The notes: generated by a model from the letters alone, not told the origin. Positions 1 through 8,857 are shown, counted from the first letter of the stretch. The stretch is DNA of 64,000 bases from Ottowia thiooxydans DSM 14619 (GCF_000422885.1 NZ_AUGX01000001.1:706068-770067), one strand, 5' to 3'. Program-made: numbers and translations.

Positions 1-6
1 CTGCAC

Positions 7-450
7 GTGCTGGAGAAGCAGGTCGTGTTCTTTTCCGTCGACCTGATTCAACCACCGTTCCGGGACGAGTTGCTCAGAGTGGGCAACCGCATACCCCTGT
101 CGTGCGCGGGGCACACTTTGAGCTTCTATCGACGCTTACCTCAGGGGTGGACGGCCACGCCGCCTGGCCAGCCTACAGACTGGCACATGTTCCGCAAATT
201 CCTGGGCCATCCCAAGTGCCGCTGCGCCAGCGGTACCCTGCCGACGGCGATTACCTTCCCCAGTCCGCCGCGCAAGGACTGGGCGCCTGAAATCAGATTG
301 AAAGAACTGCAAGCGTGGCAAGCCCGGATTACCAACCCCGCAGAGCGGCAAGTGCTTGTAATTCATCTCTTGCAGATGGCCATCAAGACGCGAGACTACG
401 AGCTCGCGACTTTTCTTGCCGCTCACACCCCTAACTCAGCACAGCGTTAG
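7..450 (+). CDS. hypothetical protein, possibly 5'-truncated by the window edge
   Basis: I do not recognise this 147-residue product. The frame is open to base 1, so the GTG at 7 may be internal and the gene may begin left of the window. The last 60 residues (from about RKDWAPEIRLKELQ to the end) read like a normal helical soluble protein, whereas the middle is rich in Pro, Arg and Gly and less convincing. No signal peptide, membrane segment or known motif is visible. It converges on ppk2 with a 14-base gap. It could be the tail of a longer gene or a chance frame in GC-rich DNA. Confidence 0.4.
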   Translation: MLEKQVVFFSVDLIQPPFRDELLRVGNRIPLSCAGHTLSFYRRLPQGWTATPPGQPTDWHMFRKFLGHPKCRCASGTLPTAITFPSPPRKDWAPEIRLKELQAWQARITNPAERQVLVIHLLQMAIKTRDYELATFLAAHTPNSAQR

Positions 451-464
451 AAACGAAATCAACC

Positions 465-1370
465 TCAGTAGATCTGCGGAATGATGATTTCACCGGGCAC
501 CGCATGGCGTCTGTAGTCCTCATGGCGGACCCGGGGCGGAAGCGTAATGACGGGACGCTCAACCTCTGTGTAGTTCACCCTGCTCAGCAGATGCGCGATG
601 CAGTTGAGACGGGCCTTTTTCTTGTCATCGGCAGGAACCACCCACCATGGCGCTTCCGGGATATGGGTTCGCTCCAGCATCACCTCCTTGGCCTGCGTGT
701 ACGCCTCCCATTGGCGGCGGCTTTCGAGATCCATGGGGCTCAGCTTCCACTGCTTGAGCGGATCGTGGATACGGCTTAGAAAGCGCAGTTCCTGCTGCTC
801 GTCGGAGATTGAGAACCAGTATTTGACAACCTGGATTCCGGAGCGCACGAGCATGCGTTCAAACTCCGGCACCGAACGGAAGAATTCCTCGTACTCGTCG
901 TCATTGCAAAAACCCATGACGTGTTCGACGCCAGCGCGGTTGTACCAGCTGCGATCGAACAACACCATCTCACCGGCAGCAGGCAGGTGGGATACATAGC
1001 GCTGAAAGTACCACTGAGTGCGTTCTCGGCTATTGGGTGCGGGCAGTGCAGCCACGCGCGCCACGCGCGGGTTCAGGCGCTGCGTAATGCGCTTGATCAC
1101 CCCACCCTTGCCAGCCGAATCACGCCCCTCAAAGATGATCACCATCTTGTGGCCACTGCTCACCACCCAGTCCTGGAGCTTCACCAGCTCAGCTTGCAAG
1201 CGAAAGAGTTCACGGAAATAGCGCTGCCGACTCTCTTTGTAGTCGTCCGCGTCGAGCGTCATACCGGCGATTTCATCGACGTTTCGGTCTTCGAGCTCCA
1301 TCTCAAGCTCTTCGTCGTACCCATCTACCAGCTCATGGCGCAGGCGCAGCATCAGTTCGTCATCACTCAC
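465..1370 (-). CDS. ppk2: polyphosphate kinase 2 family protein
   Basis: PPK2 enzymes transfer phosphate between polyphosphate and nucleotides (NDP/NTP or NMP/NDP by class). The Walker A loop reads EGRDSAGKGG and is followed by the family's typical RVARVAALPAPNSRERTQWYFQRY stretch (read in two parts: RVARVAALPAPN, then SRERTQWYFQRY) and the Walker B/lid region FDRSWYNRAGVE. About 300 residues is the usual length of a one-domain PPK2. A TTG lies 15 bases upstream in frame, but GGAGA ends six bases before the GTG at 1370, so I chose the GTG. The gene stands alone, so its exact class and nucleotide preference cannot be read from context. Confidence 0.93.
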   Translation of the reverse strand: MSDDELMLRLRHELVDGYDEELEMELEDRNVDEIAGMTLDADDYKESRQRYFRELFRLQAELVKLQDWVVSSGHKMVIIFEGRDSAGKGGVIKRITQRLNPRVARVAALPAPNSRERTQWYFQRYVSHLPAAGEMVLFDRSWYNRAGVEHVMGFCNDDEYEEFFRSVPEFERMLVRSGIQVVKYWFSISDEQQELRFLSRIHDPLKQWKLSPMDLESRRQWEAYTQAKEVMLERTHIPEAPWWVVPADDKKKARLNCIAHLLSRVNYTEVERPVITLPPRVRHEDYRRHAVPGEIIIPQIY

Positions 1371-1568
1371 GATAGTTCTCCGCAAATTACAACCGTCAGA
1401 TTACCCATGAGATGTGTCAAACGTGTGACTGTCACAGTAGTGGGGTAAAGCACTCGGGGCCTGTTGCTTGCGGAGGCGATCTGGAGGCCTGCTCGGAAAA
1501 GCCTGCGCTCGTCGCATTTCCAAGCCTACGAAGGGCGTCGTAGTGCCCCCTGGACCAGGTGCCGGTTG

Positions 1569-1611
1569 GACTCGGAAATCGCGGGCAGTAAATGGGCCGC
1601 AGCGGTCCGTC
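1569..1611. repeat. dispersed repeat, partial copy of the 32359-32451 element
   Basis: About 43 bases beginning GGACTCGGAAATCGCG match the core of the 32359-32451 element with roughly five mismatches, including the shared stretch AAATGGGCCGCAGCGGTCC. The outer 21-bp inverted arms of the full element are not preserved here, so this looks like a decayed or truncated copy. Confidence 0.7.
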
Positions 1612-1753
1612 TGTCATCCGATTCTTGACCCACAATCAGGCAATTCGTCCACCCAGCGCAAAGCCGCTCACCAAAGTCACTAACTATTACAAACTGCCTT
1701 TAACCTCAATGTAACGCCGGACGTGAGCGTCTCTGATTCGCGCAAACTAGCCC

Positions 1754-1930
1754 GTTGAGGCTCACGAGCAGACTAAGGAAATCTTCAGAGCAGAAGGGTG
1801 CGAGATAAAAAGCGCCATCGAGGGTGGGTTGGCATGTGAAGCCATAGAGCTAATTAACTCCCTTATAGCCAAGGTCTCTTCGGCGACTGGCTGCCCAGGC
1901 GCGACGCTCCCGCCAATGGCATACTGAGAT
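1754..1930 (+). pseudogene. possible gene remnant, 58 codons without start
   Basis: An open frame from just after an in-frame TAG (1748-1750) to TGA at 1928-1930 reads like a genuine protein tail: VEAHEQTKEIFRAEGCE, then IKSAIEGGLACEAIELINSL, ending TLPPMAY. It has normal helix-like composition, but I found no ATG, GTG or TTG at its beginning with a ribosome-binding site. It may be the 3' end of a decayed gene or chance. The family is unknown. Confidence 0.25.
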
Positions 1931-2011
1931 GTTAGGCTGGAGAGAGTGGTCCTAGCTCTTCAACCTTGCCCGTTTTTGCACAGATTCCATTCCCAATAAA
2001 AGGAGATTTGC

Positions 2012-3196
2012 ATGGCTCGTGAAGTCGTTGTCGTCAGTGGTGTGCGCACCGCCATCGGTACTTTTGGCGGTGCCTTGAAGGACATTGCCCCGGTCGATCT
2101 GGGTGCAGCAGTGGTCAAGGATGCTCTTGCGCGTGCGCAGGTAGAGGGCAAGGATGTGGGCCATGTGGTGTTTGGCCACGTGGTGAATACGGAACCACGC
2201 GACATGTATCTCTCCCGCGTGGCGGCCATGAACGGCGGTTGCCCCAAAGAAACCCCGGCCATGAACGTCAACCGTCTGTGCGGCTCTGGCCTGCAGGCCA
2301 TCGTTTCCGCCAGCCAGGGCATTTTGCTGGGCGACTACGACGTTGCCATTGGTGGCGGCGCGGAAGTCATGAGCCGTTCGCCTTACGCCAGCCTCACCAA
2401 CCGTTTTGGCGCCCGCATGGGTGACACCAAGCTTGTCGACATGATGATGGGTGCGCTGCACGACCCGTTTCACAACATCCACATGGGCGTGACCGCCGAG
2501 AACGTAGCGGTGGAACACAAGATCACCCGGGAAGATCAGGATGCGCTGGCGCTGGAAAGCCATCGCCGCGCCGAAAGGGCCTGGGCCGAAGGCCGCTTCG
2601 CCGGTCAGATCGTGCCCATCATGCTCAAGAGCCGCAAGGGCGAGATCGCCTTCGACAAAGACGAGCATTTCCGCGCCGGCGCGACGCTGGAAGATTTTCA
2701 GAAAATGAAACCCGTTTTCTTGAAAGAAAACGGCACCGTGACTGCAGCCAACGCCAGCGGTATCAATGATGCCGCCGCCGCCGTGGTGCTGATGGAAGCC
2801 GGAGCCGCGAAAGCGCGTGGAGCCCAGCCGCTGGCCCGTTTGGTGGGTTATGCGCACGCTGGTGTAGAGCCTAAGACCATGGGCATCGGCCCAGTGCCAG
2901 CCACGCAGATCTTGCTCAAGAAATTGGGCATGAAGATCGATCAGATGGATGTGATTGAGGCGAACGAAGCCTTCGCTGCTCAGGCATGCGCCGTTACCAG
3001 AGGCTTGGGCGCAGACCCAGCCAAGGTCAACCCCAATGGTTCAGGCATCTCCCTTGGCCACCCCATTGGCGCGACCGGCGCGCTCATCACAGTGAAGGCA
3101 CTGTATGAGTTGCAACGCATCCAGGGCAAATACGCGCTGGTGACTATGTGCATTGGTGGCGGCCAGGGCATTGCCGCTATCTTCGAACGCGCGTAA
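2012..3196 (+). CDS. bktB: acetyl-CoA acetyltransferase / beta-ketothiolase, BktB-like
   Basis: Degradative-type thiolase that condenses or cleaves beta-ketoacyl-CoA, in Burkholderiales often feeding polyhydroxyalkanoate synthesis. The 394 residues match the usual thiolase length. Cys90 in NRLCGSGLQ is the acyl-accepting residue, His350 lies in GHPIGATG, and Cys380 lies in CIGGGQGIA. From memory the sequence strongly resembles Cupriavidus BktB throughout (start MAREVVVVSGVRTAIGTFGG; middle HDPFHNIHMGVTAENVA). AAAAGGAG precedes the ATG by seven bases. It is monocistronic and closed by a clear terminator. BktB prefers longer ketoacyl-CoAs than PhaA, but specificity here is inferred from similarity only. 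Confidence 0.93.
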   Translation: MAREVVVVSGVRTAIGTFGGALKDIAPVDLGAAVVKDALARAQVEGKDVGHVVFGHVVNTEPRDMYLSRVAAMNGGCPKETPAMNVNRLCGSGLQAIVSASQGILLGDYDVAIGGGAEVMSRSPYASLTNRFGARMGDTKLVDMMMGALHDPFHNIHMGVTAENVAVEHKITREDQDALALESHRRAERAWAEGRFAGQIVPIMLKSRKGEIAFDKDEHFRAGATLEDFQKMKPVFLKENGTVTAANASGINDAAAAVVLMEAGAAKARGAQPLARLVGYAHAGVEPKTMGIGPVPATQILLKKLGMKIDQMDVIEANEAFAAQACAVTRGLGADPAKVNPNGSGISLGHPIGATGALITVKALYELQRIQGKYALVTMCIGGGQGIAAIFERA

Positions 3197-3207
3197 CTCG
3201 CACTCCG

Positions 3208-3241
3208 AAAAAAAGGGAGCCATCACAGGCTCCTTTTTTTT
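3208..3241 (+). terminator. Rho-independent terminator of bktB
   Basis: A-run, then GGGAGCC, loop ATCACA, GGCTCC and a run of T. The A and T runs extend the stem, and it starts 12 bases after the bktB stop. It may also serve convergent transcripts because of the A-run on the left. Confidence 0.9.
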
Positions 3242-3287
3242 TGCCTACTGGCGAACGAGCACGTCGCGGGATTAGGGCGTGTTCACA

Positions 3288-3737
3288 CTATTCCGGCGAA
3301 TCGCTGCGCACCACCATAGTGGTGATCTTGGCGCGCGAGATCACGCTTTGGGTGACGCTTCCGAGAACCAGCTTTTCCAATCCTCTGCGGCCGTGCGATC
3401 CCATGACCAGCAGATCTGCGCCAGCGGTTTCGGCTGCCTCCAGGATGCCACGCCATACGGTATGTGATTCGATCACCCGGGTGTCGGCCTGGATACCCGA
3501 TGCCGCCACGCGCTCTGCGGCTACTTGCACTGCAGAGTTGGCTTCGGCAGTAGCGGCGCCCAGATATTGGTCTTGGCCATACGCAAAATCAGCCCCCACT
3601 CCCGTAAAGGGGTACGGATCTATCACGTAGATGATGGATACGGCACTACCGAACACCTTCGCCAAGCCTGCTGCCTTGTCAACTGCAGCCAGCGCGGTGT
3701 CTGAACCATCTACCGGAACGAGGATGTGTTTGAACAT
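3288..3737 (-). CDS. universal stress protein, UspA family
   Basis: A 149-residue single-domain Usp. It begins MFKHILVPVDGSDTA (the usual first strand and D-x-S) and carries the ATP-binding pattern G-x2-G-x9-G-S near the C-terminus (GSHGRRGLEKLVLGSV), so it should belong to the nucleotide-binding subgroup. AAAAGGAG precedes the ATG. A perfect FNR/ANR-type box lies about 70 bases upstream (3801-3814), suggesting induction at low oxygen, as known for ANR- or FNR-dependent usp genes in other proteobacteria. It converges on bktB. Confidence 0.93.
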   Translation of the reverse strand: MFKHILVPVDGSDTALAAVDKAAGLAKVFGSAVSIIYVIDPYPFTGVGADFAYGQDQYLGAATAEANSAVQVAAERVAASGIQADTRVIESHTVWRGILEAAETAGADLLVMGSHGRRGLEKLVLGSVTQSVISRAKITTMVVRSDSPE

Positions 3738-3800
3738 AAGTAACTCCTTTTACTGACGATGACTGACTATGCCATTTTGCAGCCAGTAGCGGAGATTCGC

Positions 3801-3814
3801 TTGATCCGGATCAA
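3801..3814 (-). promoter_or_regulatory. FNR/ANR-type box upstream of the usp gene
   Basis: TTGATCCGGATCAA is an exact match to the FNR consensus TTGAT-N4-ATCAA. Downstream on the minus strand, CAAAAT is placed where a -10 would sit for a class II promoter with the box centred near -41. The box overlaps the 3' end of the dioxygenase gene (stop at 3811). Confidence 0.75.
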
Positions 3815-4560
3815 GTTTCAGGGTCTTGGAATCCCCCGGACCTCAAAGTTACAACCAGGGTATCCCGGTGGCCATGGCCTGCTTCTGCGATGGGTTGAAT
3901 CGGGGTTGATTCATGAATCATGCGCTTATCGTCCAGCAGCAGCACAGACCAAGGTTCTCTGAGCGTAAAACGCTGGCCGCGGGGGCCGGTGAGTTCGAAC
4001 ACGCGCGTTTCCCCGCCCTTGATCCCTTCCCGGGCCAGCAGAAAGACAGCCACCAGATCCACGCCATCGCGGTGTGCGCCTTCCGGAGTAGGCCGCCCAA
4101 TGCCGCCGTGGGTGTCTATTCGGAACTGGTGCGCCTCCATGAACCAGGGCTGCTCACCGCGTAGAGCAGAGGCGACATTCACCAACCACCTCAAGAGCGA
4201 GAGCCATTCGGGCCGAATCATGGTCTCATCCAACACCGGCTCGAACCAGCGCTCCATGCCGCCGTGCAGTGCGTTGTACTCTACCGGCTGCCAATGTGCG
4301 CGGTGTGGGATGGCTTGGGCTTCACCGTCTTGGGTAACGAATGATGCGTGGCGCCGGGACCGGTACCTGCCGCCATCTTTGAGATAGCGATCAGGCGCCA
4401 GATGATTCCAATCCTGCGCGATGACTTCAAGCTTTTCTGCGCTGACCCCTGCCAGCGCGCGCACGGCTGCGGCGTCGAGTACAGCGAAACCTTCGTTGCG
4501 CAACGCAGCATTGAGTTGATCCGGGGCGGTTAACGGGGGCGGAAATGGAGTGTGTGACAT
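3811..4560 (-). CDS. 2-oxoglutarate/Fe(II) dioxygenase family protein (2OG-Fe_Oxy_2-like)
   Basis: 249 residues from the ATG at 4560. The frame opens 17 codons earlier at a GTG (4611), but that extension is hydrophobic without a clear export signal and I prefer MSHTPFPP. The metal-binding HRD of AHRDGVDLVAV, a distal His in KRMIHESTPI and an Arg in RDTLVVTLRSGG fit the HxD...H...R pattern of Fe(II)/2OG dioxygenases related to PF10014. The substrate is unknown; some relatives hydroxylate free amino acids. It is a single gene with no strong ribosome-binding site visible at the chosen start. Confidence 0.75.
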   Translation of the reverse strand: MSHTPFPPPLTAPDQLNAALRNEGFAVLDAAAVRALAGVSAEKLEVIAQDWNHLAPDRYLKDGGRYRSRRHASFVTQDGEAQAIPHRAHWQPVEYNALHGGMERWFEPVLDETMIRPEWLSLLRWLVNVASALRGEQPWFMEAHQFRIDTHGGIGRPTPEGAHRDGVDLVAVFLLAREGIKGGETRVFELTGPRGQRFTLREPWSVLLLDDKRMIHESTPIQPIAEAGHGHRDTLVVTLRSGGFQDPET

Positions 4561-4648
4561 GGTGCACGGCAGAAAAACGAGAGCATAAGACAGCGGCAGT
4601 AGCCCAGTCACGACAAGGTGAATTTACTCGCTAGAACTTTGAGCAGGA

Positions 4649-6325
4649 TCATCTCGCCAAGCATCCGCGGCCAATCACTTGAGCCTGGATCTCGGCAGCA
4701 CCTTCAAAGATGTTCAGAATGCGTGCATCGCACAGCACCCTGCTGATCTCAAACTCCAGTGCATAACCATTGCCGCCGTGAATCTGCAGGCTGGCATCAG
4801 CGTTGCACCAGGCCACGCGTGCCGCAAGGAGTTTGGCCATGCCGGCCTCCACATCGCACCGCAACCCTTTGTCTTTCTCACCAGCAGCGAAATAGGTGAG
4901 TTCACGCGCCAGCACCGTTTCTGCCAACATCGTCGCCAGCTTGTCCGCGACGCGCGGAAACGTCAGGATGGCAGCACCAAACTGGCGGCGATCGCGGGCG
5001 TAGCGCAGCCCCAGTTGATAGGCCTTCCACGCCACGCCTACTGCACGAGCGGCTGTCTGCACACGCGCGCCTTCAAAGGTCTGCATCAGTTGCTTGAAGC
5101 CCTGCCCCTGAACGCCTCCGAGGAGGCCATCTTCCGAAACCGCAAAATCATTGAAAGCGATCTCGTATTCCTTCATGCCCCGGTAGCCAAGAACAGGGAT
5201 CTCCCCGCCGCTCATGCCTTGCGCCGGAAAAGGATCTTGCGGTGTACCCCGCGGCTTGGCGGCCAGGAACATGCTTAGACCCGCATAGCCTTTGGTGTCC
5301 ACATCACTGCGGGCGAGCACGGTCATCAGATCGCTGCGCGAGGCATGTGTGATCCAGGTCTTATTGCCTTCCAACCGCCAGGAGCCATCCAGCGCCCGCA
5401 CGGCGCGGGTGCGTAGCGAGCCCAGATCGGACCCGGTGTCTGGCTCAGTGAACACTGCCGTGGGCAACACAGCACCTGAAGCGATCTGAGGAAGCCAGCG
5501 CGCCTTTTGCTCCGGGGTGCCCGCCAGTGCAATCAGCTCACCGGCAATCTCTGAGCGCGTGCCCAGCGAGCCAGCAGCAATCCAGGCCCGGCTGAGCTCT
5601 TCCGTTACGACGCACATGGCCAGCTTGCCCATACCTAAGCCGCCGTACTCCGCGCCTATGCAAACCCCAAACACGCCCAGCTCCGCCATCGCCTCGACGA
5701 TCTCATCCGGAATGAGTTCGTCGGCCAGATGCCAACGCTGGGCATGGGGCTCTACACGTTCGACGGCAAACCGCCTGAACTGTTCCCGCACCATGTTGAG
5801 ATCAGAGTCCGGCAGATCTTCCGACACCTCTTCACCTGCTATGACAGCGGCCATCAGCGCCGCACGGCTCTCAGGCGTATTCCCTTTGCAAAGCAGTCGT
5901 GCCACCGCATCATTCGAGCGAAGCGCCTGCGCCGCCGGTTCAAGCGCCAGCTCATGGGGACGAAATATTTCATGCGCTCCCATCAGGATGCCACCGGAGA
6001 GCTGTTCCAGATACTCGCCCACCCCCACGCGAAGCACGAGTTGGTTGATGTGGGAAAGGCTGTTCGCTTGCGCCAGCCGATGCGCCCAGTTCATGGCGCT
6101 TGTGATAGCGGCTACCGTGGTAGCAATCCAGGCCAAGCCGTGCAAGGCACGTTGATGCTTGTGAGCAAGCTGGGGATCGATAGCGCCATCAATGCACAGC
6201 AGCTGGCGCGCTGCTTCCAAGGCCTGCTGGCCATAGGTTTCTGCTGCAGCGGCTACCTCTTGCAATTGTTCGCTTGAGAGAGCAGCTTCTGCAGATGCGG
6301 ACGAAATACCTGTTTGAGTATCCAT
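4649..6325 (-). CDS. acyl-CoA dehydrogenase with long N-terminal extension, methylsuccinyl-CoA dehydrogenase-like
   Basis: Flavoprotein that would desaturate an acyl-CoA. The 558 residues are about 170 longer than ordinary acyl-CoA dehydrogenases, with the extra part at the N-terminus ([13 protein letters not shown], then [13 protein letters not shown]). That architecture is what I recall for (2S)-methylsuccinyl-CoA dehydrogenase of the ethylmalonyl-CoA pathway. The core has [25 protein letters not shown] and, near the end, [11 protein letters not shown], whose FEG glutamate is the likely catalytic base. It starts six bases after the CoA-transferase stop, so the two form an operon. No other ethylmalonyl-CoA pathway gene is in the window, so the substrate remains an inference. 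Confidence 0.8.
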   Translation of the reverse strand: MDTQTGISSASAEAALSSEQLQEVAAAAETYGQQALEAARQLLCIDGAIDPQLAHKHQRALHGLAWIATTVAAITSAMNWAHRLAQANSLSHINQLVLRVGVGEYLEQLSGGILMGAHEIFRPHELALEPAAQALRSNDAVARLLCKGNTPESRAALMAAVIAGEEVSEDLPDSDLNMVREQFRRFAVERVEPHAQRWHLADELIPDEIVEAMAELGVFGVCIGAEYGGLGMGKLAMCVVTEELSRAWIAAGSLGTRSEIAGELIALAGTPEQKARWLPQIASGAVLPTAVFTEPDTGSDLGSLRTRAVRALDGSWRLEGNKTWITHASRSDLMTVLARSDVDTKGYAGLSMFLAAKPRGTPQDPFPAQGMSGGEIPVLGYRGMKEYEIAFNDFAVSEDGLLGGVQGQGFKQLMQTFEGARVQTAARAVGVAWKAYQLGLRYARDRRQFGAAILTFPRVADKLATMLAETVLARELTYFAAGEKDKGLRCDVEAGMAKLLAARVAWCNADASLQIHGGNGYALEFEISRVLCDARILNIFEGAAEIQAQVIGRGCLAR

Positions 6326-6331
6326 GGCGTT

Positions 6332-7555
6332 TCAAGCAAGGGGGCCGGCCACGCAACCGCTGTCATGCAGCTTGCCAATCTGTGCCGATGAAAAACCCAG
6401 GGTCTCTGCGAGAACCTGGTCCGTGTGTTCCCCCTGGCGAGGCGCGCGCCCTGGCACCCCACGGGTGCTTTGCACCAGGGTGGCCGCAGCGCCGGGGAGA
6501 GGATAAGTGGCGCCGTTGGCGTCAGCCACTTGGGAGAAGATGGGGTTCTCCGCCACCAGACGAGGCTCTTCTGAAAGCGCCTGCGCAAGCGTGCGGTACG
6601 CTCCCCAGCAAACACCGTTGGCATCAAATGCGCTGGAAAGATCGGCGGCATCACGTGATGCAACAGCCGCTTCCACCAGCGGTGTCAACACATCTCTGTA
6701 TTCAAAGCGCAAGCCCTCGTCCTTCGCAAAGCTGACCCCTCGCGCGCTTTCTATCCGGCCCACCACATCGGCCAGGCCTAATGCAGCGAGCAGGCCACTC
6801 CATTGACGTGAAGTGATCGCCACGACCATGAGGCGCTGGCGGTCTGCGGTGATGAAATCACGCCCGAAAGCGCCGAAAAGCGTATTGCCCATGCGCGGCC
6901 TATCGCCTTGCGTCAACACCTCTGCGATCTGCCCTATATGCCCCAGTGAAGCTATTGCCATATCTGACAGGGGAACGCGGATTTCCTGACCCAGACCCGT
7001 GGCCTGCCGGTGCCGCTCGGCCGCCAGCAGTGCGAAGGCCGCATAAGCGCCCGTGAGCAAATCCCAGGCAGGCAGCACATGGTTCACAGGCTCACCATCT
7101 TGAGTGACAGGCCCGGTCATGTACGGAACGCCGATGGCCGCATTCACCGTGTAGTCCACTGCGGGCGATCCATCTGCCCACCCCATCACCCGAGCGGTAA
7201 TGAGATCCGCACGGTACCTGGCCATACGCTCATGCGAGAGAAATCCGTCTGCCGGAAAGTTGGTAACGAAAAGACCCGCACCTTCTCCGGGGGCGCAGAC
7301 CAGCTGAGTGATGAGCTCTCTGCCTTCCTCGCTGGAGAAATTGATCGCTACAGACAACTTACCTTTATTGAGCCCATCCCAGTACAAGCTATTGCCTACT
7401 GGCCCTCGTGGCCAGCGACGGGCATCTGGTCCGCCACCGACGGGATCGATGCGTATGACCTGCGCGCCCATTTGCTGCAGATGCAACGCGCATGAGGGTG
7501 CGGCAATGAAGGAGGCGCATTCGACGACGCGAATGCCGTTGAGAATGTTGTACAT
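6332..7555 (-). CDS. CaiB/BaiF family III CoA-transferase
   Basis: Family III CoA-transferases move CoA between carboxylates through an enzyme aspartyl-CoA intermediate. The start GIRVVECASFIAAPSCALHL, the region WDGLNKGKLSVAINFSSEEG and the segment PAWDLLTGAYAAFALLAAERH are typical, and the Asp in PAWDLLTG aligns with the catalytic Asp of the family. I chose the ATG at 7555; a GTG 13 codons upstream (7594) is possible, and neither has a strong ribosome-binding site. It is first in an operon with the acyl-CoA dehydrogenase, suggesting that activation is followed directly by alpha,beta-desaturation. A LysR regulator diverges upstream. Confidence 0.88.
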   Translation of the reverse strand: MYNILNGIRVVECASFIAAPSCALHLQQMGAQVIRIDPVGGGPDARRWPRGPVGNSLYWDGLNKGKLSVAINFSSEEGRELITQLVCAPGEGAGLFVTNFPADGFLSHERMARYRADLITARVMGWADGSPAVDYTVNAAIGVPYMTGPVTQDGEPVNHVLPAWDLLTGAYAAFALLAAERHRQATGLGQEIRVPLSDMAIASLGHIGQIAEVLTQGDRPRMGNTLFGAFGRDFITADRQRLMVVAITSRQWSGLLAALGLADVVGRIESARGVSFAKDEGLRFEYRDVLTPLVEAAVASRDAADLSSAFDANGVCWGAYRTLAQALSEEPRLVAENPIFSQVADANGATYPLPGAAATLVQSTRGVPGRAPRQGEHTDQVLAETLGFSSAQIGKLHDSGCVAGPLA

Positions 7556-7657
7556 GAACGAAGTATGCCGTCCCGGCTCAGAAGGGGTTTGCACGCCCTG
7601 ATTGAGTCAGCTTGAATCTCATCTACGATAGCGTAAAACCTGGGATCCACCAGGAAC

Positions 7658-8857
7658 GTGAAGGCTGGAAAATTGGGCGCGTTATCACTGAGAGGTTTAC
7701 GCGCCGCTATGGCGGTTCTAACGCATGGCGGCACATCTGCTGCCGCGCGAGCCCTGCACGTCTCGCAGCCGGCCACCGCGAGGGCGATTGCCCAGTTGGA
7801 ACGAGAGCTGGGCGTTCTTCTCTTCGATCGCAGCCACCGAGGCATGCATCCCACGGAAGCTGGTGATGCCCTCCTCAAGCGTGCGCGAGAAACCCTGACT
7901 CATCTCGCCCGGGCAGATGCTGGCCCCTGGCGAGTACCACTTCAAGGCGGCCGATTGGCCGCGCAAGCGACCGCTGCGCAACTGGAAGCGATTCTTCTAC
8001 TCGCCAAAGCAGGCAGCCAAAGACAGGTGGCCGCCTTACTTGGGGTTTCGCAGGCCTCAGTGCAACAGGCGCTGGCTCAGATGGAGCATTTGGCCGGTGA
8101 ACCGCTTTTTGATCGACTGGCTAGCGGTTTGCGTCCTACCAGCAGAGGAGCCTGGGTGGCGCGCCAAGCTGAGCTTGCCTTGGTGGAGATGCGAGCCATG
8201 ACAGAAGATGCGGCGGCGCTGCTGGGAAATATGCGAGGGCAGCTCACCATCGGCACCCTGCCCTACTCCACGGGAACTATCGTTCCTGAGGCCATCCAGA
8301 ACGTGACATCGCGATGGGCCGGCTTGCAAGTATCTGTGGTGGACGGCACCTATGAATCCTTGATGATCAAGCTGCGCCAAGCGGAGATAGACATCGTCGT
8401 AGGCGCATTAAGGCCTGAAGTGCCGCGTGATCTAAACCAAACTCCTCTGTTTCAAGACCCGCTCTCTATCGTAGTGCGTGCCGGCCATCCGCTTTTGAAA
8501 AAACGTCGTTTAACGCTTTCGCAATTAAGTGCGGCGCAATGGGTACTGCCCATGCCAGGCTCCCCTGCTGGCCAAGCGCTGGCGCATATTTTTTCAGCAC
8601 AATCCCTCCCAACGCCGGAAGGGGTGTACATCAACAGCCCGACGCTGGTATGCGCCATGCTGCATCAAAGTGATCGCCTCACCTTGATGCCACCCAGTCA
8701 ATGGAAAAGAGAGCTACAAGCGGGTTTGCTTGACACTTTGAAAGTGCCTGCCAAGCATGCTCCTCGCTCGATTGGCTTCACTGTTCGCGCCAGTTTCGCC
8801 CCCACTCCATTGCTCCGCGCTTTCCAGGAAGCACTCGTGCAAGCCGTCCCCGGGTGA
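7658..8857 (+). CDS. LysR-type regulator with two N-terminal winged-helix DNA-binding domains
   Basis: 399 residues instead of the usual 300 or so. A first LysR winged HTH spans about residues 9-70 (TSAAARALHVSQPATARAIA, then LERELGVLLFDRSHRG). A second, complete one follows at about 104-168 (SQRQVAALLGVSQASVQQAL, then MEHLAGEPLFDRLASGLRPT). The periplasmic-binding-like effector domain starts near 194 (RGQLTIGTLPYSTG). The start is GTG with AGGA very close to it. It diverges from the CaiB/dehydrogenase operon and precedes a Bug receptor and hydrolase, which are likely targets. The length excess is fully explained by the domain duplication, not by a frameshift. Confidence 0.88.
   Translation: MKAGKLGALSLRGLRAAMAVLTHGGTSAAARALHVSQPATARAIAQLERELGVLLFDRSHRGMHPTEAGDALLKRARETLTHLARADAGPWRVPLQGGRLAAQATAAQLEAILLLAKAGSQRQVAALLGVSQASVQQALAQMEHLAGEPLFDRLASGLRPTSRGAWVARQAELALVEMRAMTEDAAALLGNMRGQLTIGTLPYSTGTIVPEAIQNVTSRWAGLQVSVVDGTYESLMIKLRQAEIDIVVGALRPEVPRDLNQTPLFQDPLSIVVRAGHPLLKKRRLTLSQLSAAQWVLPMPGSPAGQALAHIFSAQSLPTPEGVYINSPTLVCAMLHQSDRLTLMPPSQWKRELQAGLLDTLKVPAKHAPRSIGFTVRASFAPTPLLRAFQEALVQAVPG

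Larger units (their letters stand above)
1371..2011. other. 641-base intergenic region, no intact gene
   Basis: No intact coding frame is convincing here. It holds one arm of the dispersed repeat seen again near 32.4 kb (1569-1611), a short perfect inverted repeat CTACGA-N6-TCGTAG at 1526-1543, and a 58-codon remnant-like frame at 1754-1930. The bktB ribosome-binding site AAAAGGAG ends seven bases before the ATG at 2012. Confidence 0.6.

Noticed and set aside
1952..2857. 301-codon frame on the minus strand opposite bktB
   Set aside because: Antisense shadow of a clear thiolase gene with His/Gly-rich translation and no motif.
3266..3300. similarity of GTGTTCACAC stretches at 3279 and 12414
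   Set aside because: Only about ten bases are shared and contexts differ; expected by chance in 64 kb.
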